64,000 nucleotides of DNA from Calycina herbarum (Eukaryota; Ascomycota; Leotiomycetes; Helotiales; Pezizellaceae): the NCBI GenBank assembly GCA_001414485.1, contig LLEY01000143.1, positions 103,609 through 167,608 on the forward strand. Direction: 5' to 3'. Under the pieces are notes generated by a model that did not search any database, was not told the origin of the DNA, and was given only the letters and a program-made list of their open reading frames with translations. How positions within the stretch are numbered: position 1 is the first letter of the stretch; the number at the start of each line of letters is the position of its first letter. Positions 42,120-53,141 of this stretch are shown piece by piece. Made by a program: the position numbers and the translations under genes.

Positions 42120-42850
42120 TTGTTAGAGGAGCCTTATCTTTTTTCAATTTCTACGAGCTATCTGTCTTTCTAATTCTTATAATACCTCCTACTTCTTTTT
42201 CTACGGCGCTAGCTTGTTTAAGAATATTACCAGGGGTGTTAATTCCTCTAGTATAGGAGAGAGCCTCCTATAGGGGCGTCTTCTCGAATATATTCTATTG
42301 TCTAGCAATTCTACGCGTCTAGTTATAGAACTTTCACTATATAGCTCAGCGACCGTAGAATTTAAAGAGGGCACTTCCGGCTCGGAACTAGCGTTTATCA
42401 GAGGTGACTCCTCTTGTATAGTAGAGAGATTCTATGGGTTATGTCTTATCCAGCTATTCTCGGGAAGAGGAACTTTAATATCAGTATAACTTAGCAGCGT
42501 TTCTTCCAACACCGTACTAGAGTAGTAGTAGTGATAGATCTCGTATACAGCTTAACACGGTAAGCGCAGCAGCATCTTATTAACAGCCTTTACGTATTAT
42601 ACTCGTAAGCAGATACTAGGTTCAGGAGTCTGCCCTAGTACGAGGTAGTAGAGCTTGCGGTATCTTAATAAGCGATGTTTGCCGCAGAGGGAGCAGATGT
42701 GCTCCGGGGTTCGTTAACTGATAGACTTGGGGAGGACTGCGAAATAACAGAAGCCTCGACAAAGTCGTTTACGATCTATTCTAAACGTGATGTTTCTAGT
42801 AAACTTACGCTCGTGTAGTTCTTAAGGTAATACGCGTAGATTTAACACTC
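42120..42850 (-). pseudogene. Unrecognised protein with a CxxC zinc-ribbon-like site, RIP-degraded
   Basis: The minus-strand frame begins with a basic stretch FRIDRKRLCRGFCYFAVLPK, then EHICSLCGKHRLLRYRKLYY and an ICLR- segment. This gives a first CxxC and a second CxxC-like pair whose last Cys is altered, suggesting a four-cysteine zinc site. It continues with acidic and Ser-rich stretches (STIQEESPLINASSEPEVPS, TVAELYSESSITRR). TAG/TAA codons are few. I cannot name a family. Confidence 0.45.
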
Positions 42851-43589
42851 TTATCACGTGTATCATCTAATACAGGTTAAGTAGCCAGATCGGGCTCCCC
42901 TTCTATGCCAATTATAGCTTATGTTAGAGAGGTCTTATTTTAGCTTTCACGTTTCCTAAAATAGATAGGAACCTAGACGAAGCATCCGATTCTTCGAGAG
43001 CCAATTCTAATCTCCTTTAGTCTGCGTTATATATCTCTGTATATTCCTTATAAGTATAACATCTTCACCCGCAGCGGCTGACTGATTCTTTAATTATAAA
43101 GCGCTGCGATCATAGCTATTGGCTTAGCTTTAGCACATATAGCAACGACACGTGCCTTCTAGAATCCGACAGGCTTCAGACCCTTACGTATCAAATTCAA
43201 GATCCAGACACGTAGTAGCCTAGCCTTTTCGTTTTAATTAGTAATAAATCTAAGTCATAGGCTCTTTAACAACTATTTAGAATTAAAAATGGTCGGAAAT
43301 TTAGAAGTAAACATAATACTAGCGAAATACACCTCTACCTTAACCTCTCTACTATTTTCTACAGCAGGCCGATACTCCTCGCAGATAGCGATCTTCCTCA
43401 ATAGAATTTAAGGAGAAAGATACCAGCGGCCGATAAGTGCCACGAAACACTAAGACGAACCCTTCTAAGAGATAGAGGAGAGCTATCCTACAATGCTCTA
43501 GGTAGAATCACAGATACGATCTATTCCCACCTTCTTTTACCCTTTATAGATATCTTTTGCTTCTTCTCTACTGACGTTGGTGGCTTTAA
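42851..43589. other. RIPed spacer, no gene recognised
   Basis: No supported feature between the zinc-ribbon-like relic and the patatin relic. Confidence 0.2.
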
Positions 43590-45089
43590 ACAGATCGCGC
43601 GCCACCTGGCTATATAGCTAGAGAGAGCCCAGCCGTCGACGCTGCCGAGAAACACGTACCCTAGAGTGGTTATCGTAACCGAGAAGATTACCCTAGGAGC
43701 CGAACGAGAGGAGGAGGCCAAAAAGGCCTTTCTCTGGCTGCTGAGAGAGGAAACAACACGTAATCTGTCCGAACAGATCTTAGACATCTACGTTGTCGCT
43801 CTTTCCCTAGATTACAGAATCTCTCCTAAAGCTCGATATCGGCGCCTAAAGGAGCGCCTCTTAAACGGATCAGACGAAGTGCGAAGCAATAAACAAGATA
43901 CCCGAACCCTGTTCTCTATAACGCATTTCGCCGCACTTTTAAAATACGCTTGCGATTATTTCTCTTAGGCCTCTAAGGAGCTATTCGATTTTATAAAGGT
44001 ATTAAGGAAGTAGAATCCCGTTGCTAAAGACTTAGCTAAGTATATATCTAACCTCCTAAAGTATATAAAGTCCGTAAAAGAGCTAATAGAGTTTACAGTC
44101 TCAATTGTCGCGTCGAGCTTCCTCCTAGACAATTATCCTCTACAAAGTTATAGTAAGTAATAAATATCTATTCCAAATATATAAAATCTAATCACACCTA
44201 GTATTTAACCCTGGATTAGTCTTCCGAACCTTATATAAAGATGTACTTTACTAGGTAAGTAGATCTAAAGTAATAGTATTCGAAGGATCTCTAGATATAG
44301 TCCTTTTTAGTAGATTCATCAACGGGATTAAACGCCAGTTACGAGAACTTTTTAAACAGTTAACCTATGGCGGGAAAACTTCAGTAGATATCTATAGAAG
44401 TACTCTTCGGCGTTTTTCAGACCGTTGGCGTAGCATATATAGCAGTAGTACCTGTTATCCTTACTTACGACGCAGACCGCAGTATAACCTAGAATATAGA
44501 CATATTAACTACGAAAACTGTGTTATAGTATTCGGACACAATTGCAAAGACGATCTATAGATCTTCAAAATCCACGACTGTTTCCTTTACAGGGTAGAGA
44601 TGTCTAAGGAAGTAGTTATAAAGAGCTATCCTCTTACTACTGGAGCAGGGGTTCTATACATCGATAGAGGAGGGACGTAAGGCGTCCTGCCTCTGAGATT
44701 ATTAAAGAAAATAGAGGATTATATTAGGTTACTAATGCGGCTACAAAGGTTCTTTAAGGTTGTCGTCGGGACCAGTTCAGGTATATAGTATAAAAAAGTC
44801 TCGAGAGCTTAGCTAACTTCTTTAAGGTGGTTTAGACGCTGCTAGACTATTCGTTAAAGAATAGACAGTCGAAGAGTCCTTACGGAATTTTAAAAGACTT
44901 ACAAAAGTCGTATTTATAAGATGGAAGGATTTAGGAATTCCTTTTCTTTCCTAGCTATTATCAATTTTATTTAACAGGCTCTATCCTGTAGTATAAGGTT
45001 TGAATGATTACTTTAGAAGAGCAGATTATAGGAAGAGGAAGAGGTCGGCGGATGGTGATCTGCCTGCTAGAAAGAGGCAGCGCATTTGA
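43590..45089 (+). pseudogene. Patatin-like phospholipase, RIP-degraded, with intact intron
   Basis: Exon 1 (about 43,590-44,152) is a helical, Glu/Arg-rich region (AEREEEAKKAFLWLLREETT). A canonical intron follows at 44,153-44,201 (GTAAGT...CTAATC...CCTAG, 49 bp), and the frame is kept across it. Exon 2 has a Cys/His-rich segment (ENCVIVFGHNCKDD), then the patatin core: GVLYIDRGGT with one stop before GVLPLRLLKKIEDY (family: D-G-G-G-x-R-G), and VVVGTSSG carrying the nucleophile Ser elbow GTSSG. A Lys/Arg-rich tail (RKRKRSADGDLPARKRQR) ends near TGA 45,087-45,089 in another frame. Patatins hydrolyse lipid acyl esters. In fungi patatin domains also occur as NLR effector domains, but I see no NACHT here. 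The catalytic Asp region was not found. Confidence 0.75.
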
Positions 45090-45662
45090 GAGAGTCCGTT
45101 AAATAAGGACATGTTATATAGCAGCCTAGAAGGGGTTCGGCTAATTAAGGGGGACGGGCACTTTAAACACCTGTAGGAGATATAACGTTAGAAGCTATTT
45201 TCAGTTTAATATCACTTATATTTTTACTTAGTAAGCTAAGTTTCACAGATTACCTATAGAATATAGTCTACGGATTCAAACGTCCGTCCTACTAAATCAT
45301 AATCAAATCCCGATATATCTTATTACTCGTACTCCTTCAACTTGACGTTAGATATACATAGTAAGGTTTATTATAGAATAGTTTTTTGTTAAGTCAATAG
45401 CATTGGCTTTCGATCTTATCAGTATCGGCTTGTTATTTCCCGCTATCTAATTTAAAGTTGTCTAGACTAAAGGTTTGAACTGTCTATTGTCTTCCTCTTT
45501 CAAATAAGACATTATAACTCTAAGGTTTGCTTAATTTGCGAATACCGGGTAGTTCTGTTCATGTCTATCGGGATCATATATATATTAAGTTCTAAGAGTG
45601 ATCACTTAACAGTTTCGAAGGAATATAACCAGTTTAGCGACAAAATCAAATCAAGGAGGATA
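45090..45662. other. AT-rich stretch, no gene recognised
   Basis: No supported feature before the MITE. Confidence 0.2.
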
Positions 45663-45664
45663 TA

Positions 45665-45899
45665 ACGTCCGTCTATACGTGGCGAGAAACCCACCGTGCC
45701 GAGAAAGTAGACAAATTTCAAAATTCCTAAATAGCTGTATTAATAGGAATAGCGTGACAAGCCTGATGCTAAGTTTAAACATTTTTTTTATTAGTTGTGG
45801 TTGATTTAAAGAAGACTTTTAGGAGAAAAATCGGCGATCCTTATAATCTGATTAGTTGTTCTCGCCACACCGGGTTTCTCGCCACGTAGGGACGGACGT
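45665..45899. mobile_element. MITE, 235 bp, with long inverted repeats and TA duplication
   Basis: The left end ACGTCCGTCTATACGTGGCG and the reverse complement of the right end (ACGTCCGTCCCTACGTGGCG) agree over more than 40 bp with few mismatches. TA flanks both sides (45,663-45,664 and 45,900-45,901). No coding capacity. The ends are related to those of the HET-carrying transposon, so it may be a deletion derivative or parasite of that family. It is the best preserved MITE here. Confidence 0.85.
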
Positions 45900-45901
45900 T
45901 A

Positions 45902-46635
45902 TATCGAGGACGAGTTATAGGAGCATTTTCTCTTAAGAACATCTCTCTTCTGTCCTTACTTTCTTAACGTCAAGGTTAGAATAGTTTATATACTACTAAT
46001 ACCGATGCATCTGCTTAGCGTGGAGAATACCTGTCACGTGTACCTACTGCAAATAGTGTAAAATCTTACCACTGCAACATCTGGAATACAGCAACGCAGT
46101 TTAAGAAGGAAGACGGAGAGCGTAATAGCTTCACTAGCTATAGTAGCAGCAACGCCAGTCCCATTTTTTGTGCCACAGCGGCTTAGATATGGCTGGAGAT
46201 CTTCAACTCATGGTTTATCACATGATTGGGTGTAAAAACCAAATTAGGTTTGTTCTTATTATAGACAATGTTAGTCTAGGAGAAAACAGGAGAAATTGAT
46301 ATGAATCTGGCGTTGTGTCTTAAGATGTTCCTCTTAGGCACTAGTAGGCGCAATTGACAATGCGAAAATAGCACGCTAATACCTTTCTAAACGAGGCTGA
46401 AATATGTTGCCGAAGTTTTACCTTTTACCCTAATGTGAAGCTATCTCAAGCTCTGTTTTTGCTGCCAACGCCTCCCCGTTACTTCGAGACGGAGCTGCGA
46501 GCTTTGTACCTGCTTATATACCTATATACACCTATAGGCAGAACCTTTATATTGCGAAGAAATACACGATAGTATCTAATACTCGACCCCCGTCTAAACC
46601 TTATCCTTCTACCTCTCGACGATACCAAAGTCGCT
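45902..46635. other. Less degraded spacer
   Basis: Composition becomes more balanced and TpA density drops. No frame or element could be supported. A TATATACC run about 100 bp upstream of the small ORF at 46,636 could be a promoter element. Confidence 0.3.
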
Positions 46636-46893
46636 ATGACTTCCAGCAGTAGTACCGACTGTTCAGATCTTGTACAAATTGCTAAGTCAAGCTACAAAAT
46701 CCAACGTCTTACTGAAGATTTGACCCGCTATTTCAACCCTAAAGATATTATTACAGCGGATTACTTTGTAAAAGTGGAATATATAGACAACGAAACGAAA
46801 GTCTTAGATAAAGTTAAAGAGGAATTTAAAGCAGAGTTTAGGAAATCCAAGAAGGTAATAATACATCTTTTAATAAAGACGTATACTAACTAG
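46636..46893 (+). CDS. Small hypothetical protein, 85 aa (possibly truncated)
   Basis: ATG-started frame with no RIP stops until TAG at 46,891-46,893. It begins Ser/Thr-rich (MTSSSSTDCSDLVQIAKSSY), then is mixed charged and ends KKVIIHLLIKTYTN. After the stop the same frame stays mostly open for about 40 codons with TAA/TAG breaks, so this may be the front of a longer broken gene. No family recognised; no signal peptide or Cys pattern typical of effectors. Confidence 0.35.
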   Translation: MTSSSSTDCSDLVQIAKSSYKIQRLTEDLTRYFNPKDIITADYFVKVEYIDNETKVLDKVKEEFKAEFRKSKKVIIHLLIKTYTN

Positions 46894-47403
46894 ATAGAAT
46901 GTAGATTACCGACATTGCCTATACGATCGTCTCCCCCCCTATAACGAAACTCTACATTGCTCCTGGAGTACGACTCTTAGTGTTTCACAGTAGCTGGTTA
47001 ACTTTAGGATCGTTGGTAGGCGAGGGAGACTGCCTTATTCTAATATCTGTGGCTATACTTGGCTCTGTTGAAGGCATTCTTAAGGACCACAAAACGAGAC
47101 AGCAAACAACGGTTGTATTCGACGTGAAATCAGAGCTTTTCATAAGTGGACGGTGTATAATATATATACAGCGTAAGAGCATGGTTGTATACGTTGTACT
47201 GTCTATAGGAAAGGATAAAGTATAAGCTATAGCATCTACACATAGCGGTTAGAAGTAGCGTTCTCTTTAATATGCTTCGATTACATATAGCATTCTATTA
47301 GACTCGAGTATGCCTTCAGTTTGGTCTATGACGTCTGTCCGTTACCTAAATCAAAGTCCGATTCAAGAAGCTCGAGCTGGTTGTTCGCTAAATCCTCACC
47401 TTC
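46894..47403. other. Spacer with short open pieces
   Basis: Continuation of the small plus-strand gene is possible up to about 47,000. A non-ATG open frame (46,980-47,225) lacks recognisable content. Convergent with the minus-strand gene at 47.4 kb. Confidence 0.25.
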
Positions 47404-48207
47404 CTATAAGCTGAACTCGAGATAGTTCGGATAAATAAGCTCTTTATAACCATAACCCGCCACATCATCGCCAGTCCACAAATGAAAAATAGGGCTAGGT
47501 CTGAAGGTTTCACAGGTGCGGCCGCCTAAATCACTATCATCCGTTAAATAGAGACCACTCCGTCCCATAGATATTCTTACGTCAAGTGCTCCTTGAGAAG
47601 TATTGTTCGCCATATTTAATAGAGTTGAGGTCTTCGCCGTGCTACTGTAATTCTCTATATCTCCCACCATCGACGAGCTGCTTCTCGGATATATAAGCGA
47701 CTGGTGTAGATTTGTAGACAAAGGACCCGTATACGCAACACAATCTTCAACTGTCCCGCCCTGTGCTGCAGTGATAGCCACAGCAGTAAGAGCATCGAGT
47801 TAGGAGAAGTTTGATAAACCTCGCTCATAGCACTCTTTACAACCTATAGTATCGAGAGAGATAAAATATAAGGGGGCTGCTAGATCCAAATCGCTGCGGC
47901 CCGGTAAGGATTGCCCTAATGCTTCTAATCTCTCAACACGCCGTCTCTTATCTTAAGAATCAAGATCCTCCTGTCCATCGTCACGCAGCCTTTTACGCCG
48001 ACATCCAGAGCAATAGGAGTATAGAGAACCCTTATAGGCAGAGAGATCGTCGGCCAATCGTTCGTTGAACATTTTTAATACACAACATAGGTAGGGATTC
48101 AATACTTTCATTAACCTAGTGTCGGAGTTCAGGAGTCCCTCGAGGGACCATCTATACGCTATCAAACCGACAAGAAATATATACGCTGCCCCCGAGTCAG
48201 AGGACAT
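47404..48207 (-). pseudogene. Unrecognised 268-codon gene, lightly mutated
   Basis: A minus-strand frame from ATG at 48,205-48,207 to a TAA at 47,404-47,406 carries just two internal TAA codons (Gln-type positions). The N-terminus is hydrophobic-helical (AAYIFLVGLIAYRWSLEGLL), followed by a cysteine-containing basic segment (SGCRRKRLRDD), a helical region, and a Ser/Thr/Gly-rich C-terminus (SLIYPRSSSSMVGDIENY, GRSGLYLTDDSDLGG). I do not recognise it. Mutational load is far lower than in the flanking 40 kb, so it died recently or is still partly active. Confidence 0.4.
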
Positions 48208-48601
48208 ATTCCGTCTATATAAAGCTCGCTGTTGTTTTCTATACTTTGTAGCGTAAGAGAGATCAGCCTTAGTCAGTTTATTCTCCCACCTTTTAAGAGA
48301 ATGTTAGCTATTATCAGCGACGTAGGGAGGTGACTTACATATTAGACACCTGGTTCCCAACCTCGAACAATAAACCTGGTCCTTCCTTATTAACAAGATC
48401 TATATAATTTCTACATCTCTTAAGATCAGACTTTACTCCTTTTAGAACAGACTTCACTTCTTCCCGAGTCGTCTTAGAAAGAGCTTATACTACTATCTGT
48501 ATTACAATAGATATTTTACCTAGTCCTTTAGAGGTTTCCATCCATTCCTCCTATCGACATATATATTCTATATCGTGAGCAAGAAAAATCAAGCAGAGAC
48601 G
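48208..48601. other. Spacer between two minus-strand genes
   Basis: No supported frame. It could contain an intron or promoter if the two flanking minus-strand genes were one. Confidence 0.25.
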
Positions 48602-49118
48602 CTAAGTGATCTCATCCTTCCTCGGGATCCTATTACGAGCTTTCTCCAGTCGAACAAGCCTATAGGCAACTTCAGCCTTGAGGTCCCCTTTCGGCGCAGA
48701 GCCAGCTTCAAAGTCGAAGATCTGTGATGTTGCAGACCAAAAATCTCTATAAAATGTATCAGGAGGTTTTCTATATTCAGCAAAGCCCCGAACTGCGCGG
48801 ACTAAACGCTGTACCCGCTGTGCCAGCTTCTTTCGCTGCTTCTCATTCTTGATTTCGGGTTCGAGCTCAGCCGCGAAGAATGCTGCCACCGTTGATAAAT
48901 CATATAGGGTATCGGCGGTTGAAGGAAGGCCGGTCGAGGAAGGCGAATCACTGAAGGGCTGAGAACCTATCAGCGCACTACATGCCAGCCCATCCAGACT
49001 AAACGATGATTAAGGCAAAGACCAGAAACTTGATTGAGAGCTCGCCTTCGATGCAGCAGAAGATTCACACCGTAGTAGCGCAAGGTAGCGGCAATAGTCT
49101 GCTGTACCTGACTTGAGA
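48602..49118 (-). pseudogene. Unrecognised helical protein, nearly intact
   Basis: A minus-strand frame is open for about 170 codons with a single TAA (Gln-type) near 49,010. The N-terminal part is Ser-rich (ESSAASKASSQSSFWSLP). The C-terminal 95 residues are helical and charged (AAELEPEIKNEKQRKKLAQR, RLVRAVRGFAEYRK, FYRDFWSATSQIFDF). No ATG is evident at the front, so the start is missing or in an upstream exon. No family recognised. Confidence 0.4.
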
Positions 49119-49177
49119 CTAACGTCTATTGTTTTCTCGGAACTTGAAGCGCAGTCCATTTAGTATATTGTTGGGAA

Positions 49178-49312
49178 GAAACGGACCCGTACAATTTAAA
49201 GTCCTGTTCCGGATTTTAAATCGCAGGGTATAAAAGAGAAGAAATGCAGAGAACGGACTACAACGATTTAAAGTCCTGAACAGGACTTTAAATCGCAGGG
49301 TATAATAAGCGA
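49178..49312. repeat. Two 72-bp tandem units, each with a near-perfect palindrome
   Basis: Unit 2 holds GATTTAAAGTCCTG-AA-CAGGACTTTAAATC (49,265-49,294), 14-bp arms with a 2-nt gap. Unit 1 (49,193-49,222) is the same with two changes in one arm. Both are followed by GCAGGGTATAA. The symmetric AT-rich box could be a dimer-binding operator or a hairpin. Open frames across it are a by-product. Confidence 0.8.
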
Positions 49313-49929
49313 AACCACGGAGCACTCCTATGCCAATTGAATGAAACTCGGCTTTATAACTTGATCGAGAACACAGGTCGCAGTATTAAACGGAGAAGAC
49401 CACTCCATTTCATACTAGGTGACCAGGGCAGTAAAAGACCATACACCTAGTTTTCTAAGTGCGGTAGAATTTTCTCCATCAACTAGCGGTTCCATGATTA
49501 TACGAACATCTATTATTTGATATATACTCGGGGCATGATCTGCATATCTCCCGGATCCCCGAGTAGCCCAGGGTTGCCGGCGTACGTGAGAAATTATATA
49601 AGGAGTGGAAACGGTGCGTGGCTTAGGTTAGGGTTCATTGATTACATATAAACGACTGGCTTTTTCAAGGGAAGAGTCATTGCCTCGTTTTATTAAAGGG
49701 ACTGTATTTTCTACTCACTTTTGCTGTTGAAGCTACACTGTTTGCCTCACTGTGCTACTTCGTGTTACGAAGCATTTAAGATGTTTGTATCCAAAACCGC
49801 TACTCCTATCCCCGAAGCCGTCGCACCTTTCAACGGGGGAATATTAGTCACATATACGGTCGAAATAGTAAGGCTCTATTAACTTTCTTAAGAACCATAA
49901 TTAACTTTCCTTAACAATTCTTTCCTTAA
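49313..49929. other. Less degraded spacer, no gene recognised
   Basis: Balanced composition, no RIP saturation, but no frame that I can support. Confidence 0.25.
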
Positions 49930-50488
49930 TATTATAATACCCATTCACTAACGCTTCCGCTCTGAAGACTAGTTTAACTGGCAATTCGTCTAGGTCGTCT
50001 CCCTAGAGAAAGAGGCTATGTGGTCGATACATAAAAGTACCTTCACTGTGGTAGGCAAATGTCTTATCTTCCCTATAAGTGATAAAGACATATTTGTTAT
50101 CAAGAAGAAGAAGCTTCTTTCGCCATGCTTCTAAAAGAGCACCAGGTTAAAGAATCTAAGTGCTTTAGGCCAATGTCTTCAACTCGCCAGCGCCTGACTC
50201 CTTTGCTATACAGTCTAAGGCGCTCCAAGCTTTTCCCAATTTGCCTTTATCTCTCAACTGGATAGCATACTCTATGACTTAATACTACAGAAGGCTTTTA
50301 GGGAACGGACGACTGTCGTAAATTCCTATATCTAGGGTTAGCCATTAGTTTATTAGAAAGATATTATCAATCTTACCAAGCTTAAGGAAATGCATCTCTT
50401 CTAATGGAATATTAAGCGTCTAGGCAGCTGAAGGCTTAGCTTGCAAGACTTCTAGGAAATAGTGTTTTTCCGACCGCTCGTAAGACAT
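49930..50488 (-). pseudogene. Unrecognised gene, copy 1 of a duplicated family
   Basis: From ATG at 50,486-50,488 the minus-strand frame reads MSYERSEKHYFLEVLQAKPS, then NIPLEEMHFLKLGKIDNIF, LTLDIGIYDSRPFPKSL and EYAIQLRDKGKLGKAWSALD. It continues with KKLLLLDNKYVFITYREDKT, ending at a YRPHSLFL motif, with TAG at Trp/Gln positions. The last third matches 62,400-62,640 (LLLLNSKYVFIT ... YRPYYLFL). No family recognised. Confidence 0.5.
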
Positions 50489-52329
50489 TGTTAGGGCATT
50501 GGCTTAGGGAGGGTGTGTTATAGATTGATACAAAGTTAAAAACATCTCTAGACCTAGCGCTTCCTTATCTTCTTTTCCCTAGAGGTAAGAGTTAAGAAGG
50601 GCGAAGAAGGGGGCGACGAGACAAGAGTTAAGGAAGGCGAAGAAGGGGGCAACGAAGGGCTTGAATTCTTGGAAACTGCCTCCTTATGGTTCTATACGAC
50701 GAAGGAAGCTTCCTTAAATCAAGGCTTGTTGTTTTTCGAGGTCGTAGTGATATATAATGTCTTTAGAGTTTATTAAATTTTGTTAGAGGAGGGAGAACTA
50801 TCTCCGTTTAGAATGAGGAAATGGCAAAACTATATTACTTCTATCAACAGTCTTTATTGGTCGGTCCAACTTCGCCGATCAGATTTCTCCTGCCCAACCG
50901 AGCCAACTGCATAGCATAAAGCATTCAAGCTCCCAAGCTTGAGGGGCTCGTGGGGGTGTCGTTTTTCACTGGCTCAGCGACTACAGGAGGATTAATTGGT
51001 GCGGATGAATCCGTAAGACATGGTTACGTTGTTTTCTCCTAACTGTAAAGGGGAGTACTTTACTCGCGCTCCCTCGCTTTGTTCCTGCAACGAGGAATGA
51101 GCTGTCACTATCTAATGTAAGTTCCTAAGGCGAAAGTTCGGGAGCCGGGGGTGCTCCTCCCGTCGTTTGATACCAATTAATGTCAGTTTTCTTCATTACC
51201 ACCCCCCGAGAAGAAGCCCTGCTAACCCTGTATAAGCGGAAGGAGGATGGATATAGGCAAGATTACGTAAAGGCTGTCGGCATAAGTCTGGACGATGTAC
51301 GAGATGTTTAAGCTATAATATATATAATTGTCTCTTAGTTCTACACGGGTCTGTCCCCCTAAAATGGTTTCACTTCGTTATGTAAGTCTGAAGGATCAGC
51401 TCCTCCCCCCTACCCTTATGTCCTTGCTTGCCATCATCATCCAAGTTGCCCCACCTCCTCCCTCTTGAAGTGCTGTAGCCTAAGTTACCTCGCTCGCCGG
51501 CGAGCGAGGGAGGCGAACACTTACTTGAAACTCTCTAGAACGGCGTTTATTACAAGGCCTAGGGTAGAAAGATAACCTAAGAATCTCCTAAAAGCTGTAA
51601 TGTTTCCCTAAAGATTAAGTTGCCATTGTTTTCATCGTCCTGCCTTTAAGCAATAATGAGCCCCCCTTCGTTGCCCACGAGTGAAGCTTCCAACCCCCCT
51701 TCCCTACGAAAACAAGGCACCCTTTTCCCGGCAAAGTTTACCGTACCTTTGAAATATAAGTACTGTTTAATAACACTTAATCCCAAACATTAGGAAAGAC
51801 ATCTCACTACACATATAAGGAAGTCGAAGGAGAGGATATATAAGTTCGCTGAATATTATCTAGCTACTACGGCAGATCTCAAAGAGCTCAGATACAATTA
51901 ATAAATATCTATATCGTATGCTTATAAGCAGGTGCTATGTACTGCTTTAATAGAGAGAGACGATACTATCTCTAAATTAGGCTCGTCGGAGAAGAAGATA
52001 ATAGAACAGGGGGACAATGTTACTTACTTAGTAGGATAATTAGCAGATTATTTGAAGGGCTTATAAGGAGTAGACACATTATTTAGGTGGTTTCTAAATC
52101 TAACATAGTAAACCTTCTCTCCTTCTCTATAGAACAAATCGTTTAATAGTATACTCTATTCCTCGACCTTCTTTCTTGAACAATTATTACTGCCTCGATC
52201 GGTTAAGGAAGAAGCCGCTTAGTAAGAACTCTTGCCCTTTAGTACTAATAAGAGAGATAGAGATAGTATTATAGCGTAGTTACTTATATACAATTTATAA
52301 GCTGTTAGTAGATTATAAGATGTTAGCTG
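50489..52329. other. Less degraded non-coding stretch
   Basis: Balanced composition to about 51.7 kb with an AAGGGGGCGACGA / AAGGGGGCAACGA direct repeat (50,605-50,655). A perfect palindrome CCTCGCTCGCC/GGCGAGCGAGG lies at 51,488-51,509, and the same CTCGCTTTG/CTCCCTCGC theme occurs at 51,068. No gene is supported. After 51.8 kb it is RIPed again. Confidence 0.3.
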
Positions 52330-53141
52330 ATTAATACTCTGCCACTGGATTTTCTATAAGCGCGAGGGCGGTATTAAAGGCGTCGATGGTTCCTGCTCTT
52401 ACAAAGACCCCTTCATTCGGTTTCGGTCCGAAATTGTAAAAATATCTAAGAACTATATCCCTTATACTCTTCTTCAACATTGTGTCTAGCGCTTGGGGTG
52501 AATATCGGCTTAAAGGTTTAATAATAGTTATAATTCTTTTTTAAGTTAGTATAGAACTCTCTAAGGAATAGTAATCCCTACAGTTGAATGTCGCGGTTAA
52601 ATCCTAAATATATAAAATCGTAGTCGTTTTCGACTAAAAATAATAGCATTTCTTTAAGTATAGCTTATAAGTGGTTGAGTTAATATATATTTTAGAACCC
52701 GTTAGTGCGTATATTAAACTCGCCCAGCAATTCAGGGAATGTCATTAGTATTTGGTTTTCTAAAAGGAGGTTAAAGGCTGTAAATTAAACCTAAGGACTT
52801 TCGGAATTATCGCTTATCGTTTCATCCTTCAAATTAAGGTAGTATAGTTCGCCAAATTTGCGAGATTGTCAAGTTTAAGATAATTAATTAGGTTTGAAAA
52901 GGCCGAGTTTATTCGAGGACTAACTAATTCCTAGCCTCTTAAAGCCAGGTACGATTACTAAAGCTCGCCAGTCGGGGGTTTCTACCTAATCCTTAGGACG
53001 CTCCCAGGCCCGGGGCTATAGAGTCCTTCTACGGCTTCCTACATCTAATCATTATTACGAGTATATTAGAAAAACTCAGCCGTGAATAAACGCTTCATCC
53101 TAGTCTCCTCTTCCAGCTTCTTTATAGGCGTAAGTGCCATT
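52330..53141 (-). pseudogene. Unrecognised RIP-degraded gene
   Basis: A minus-strand start MALTPIKKLEEETRMKRLFT lies at about 53,141. Open pieces follow, ending with DTMLKKSIRDIVLRYFYNFG and GVFVRAGTIDAFNTALALIE before a TAA near 52,330. The middle contains many TAG/TAA codons and perhaps small shifts. No domain recognised. Confidence 0.35.

Noticed and set aside
49119..49325. 68-codon minus-strand frame
   Set aside because: It translates the palindromic 72-bp tandem units; repeated YTLRFK motifs are a by-product.
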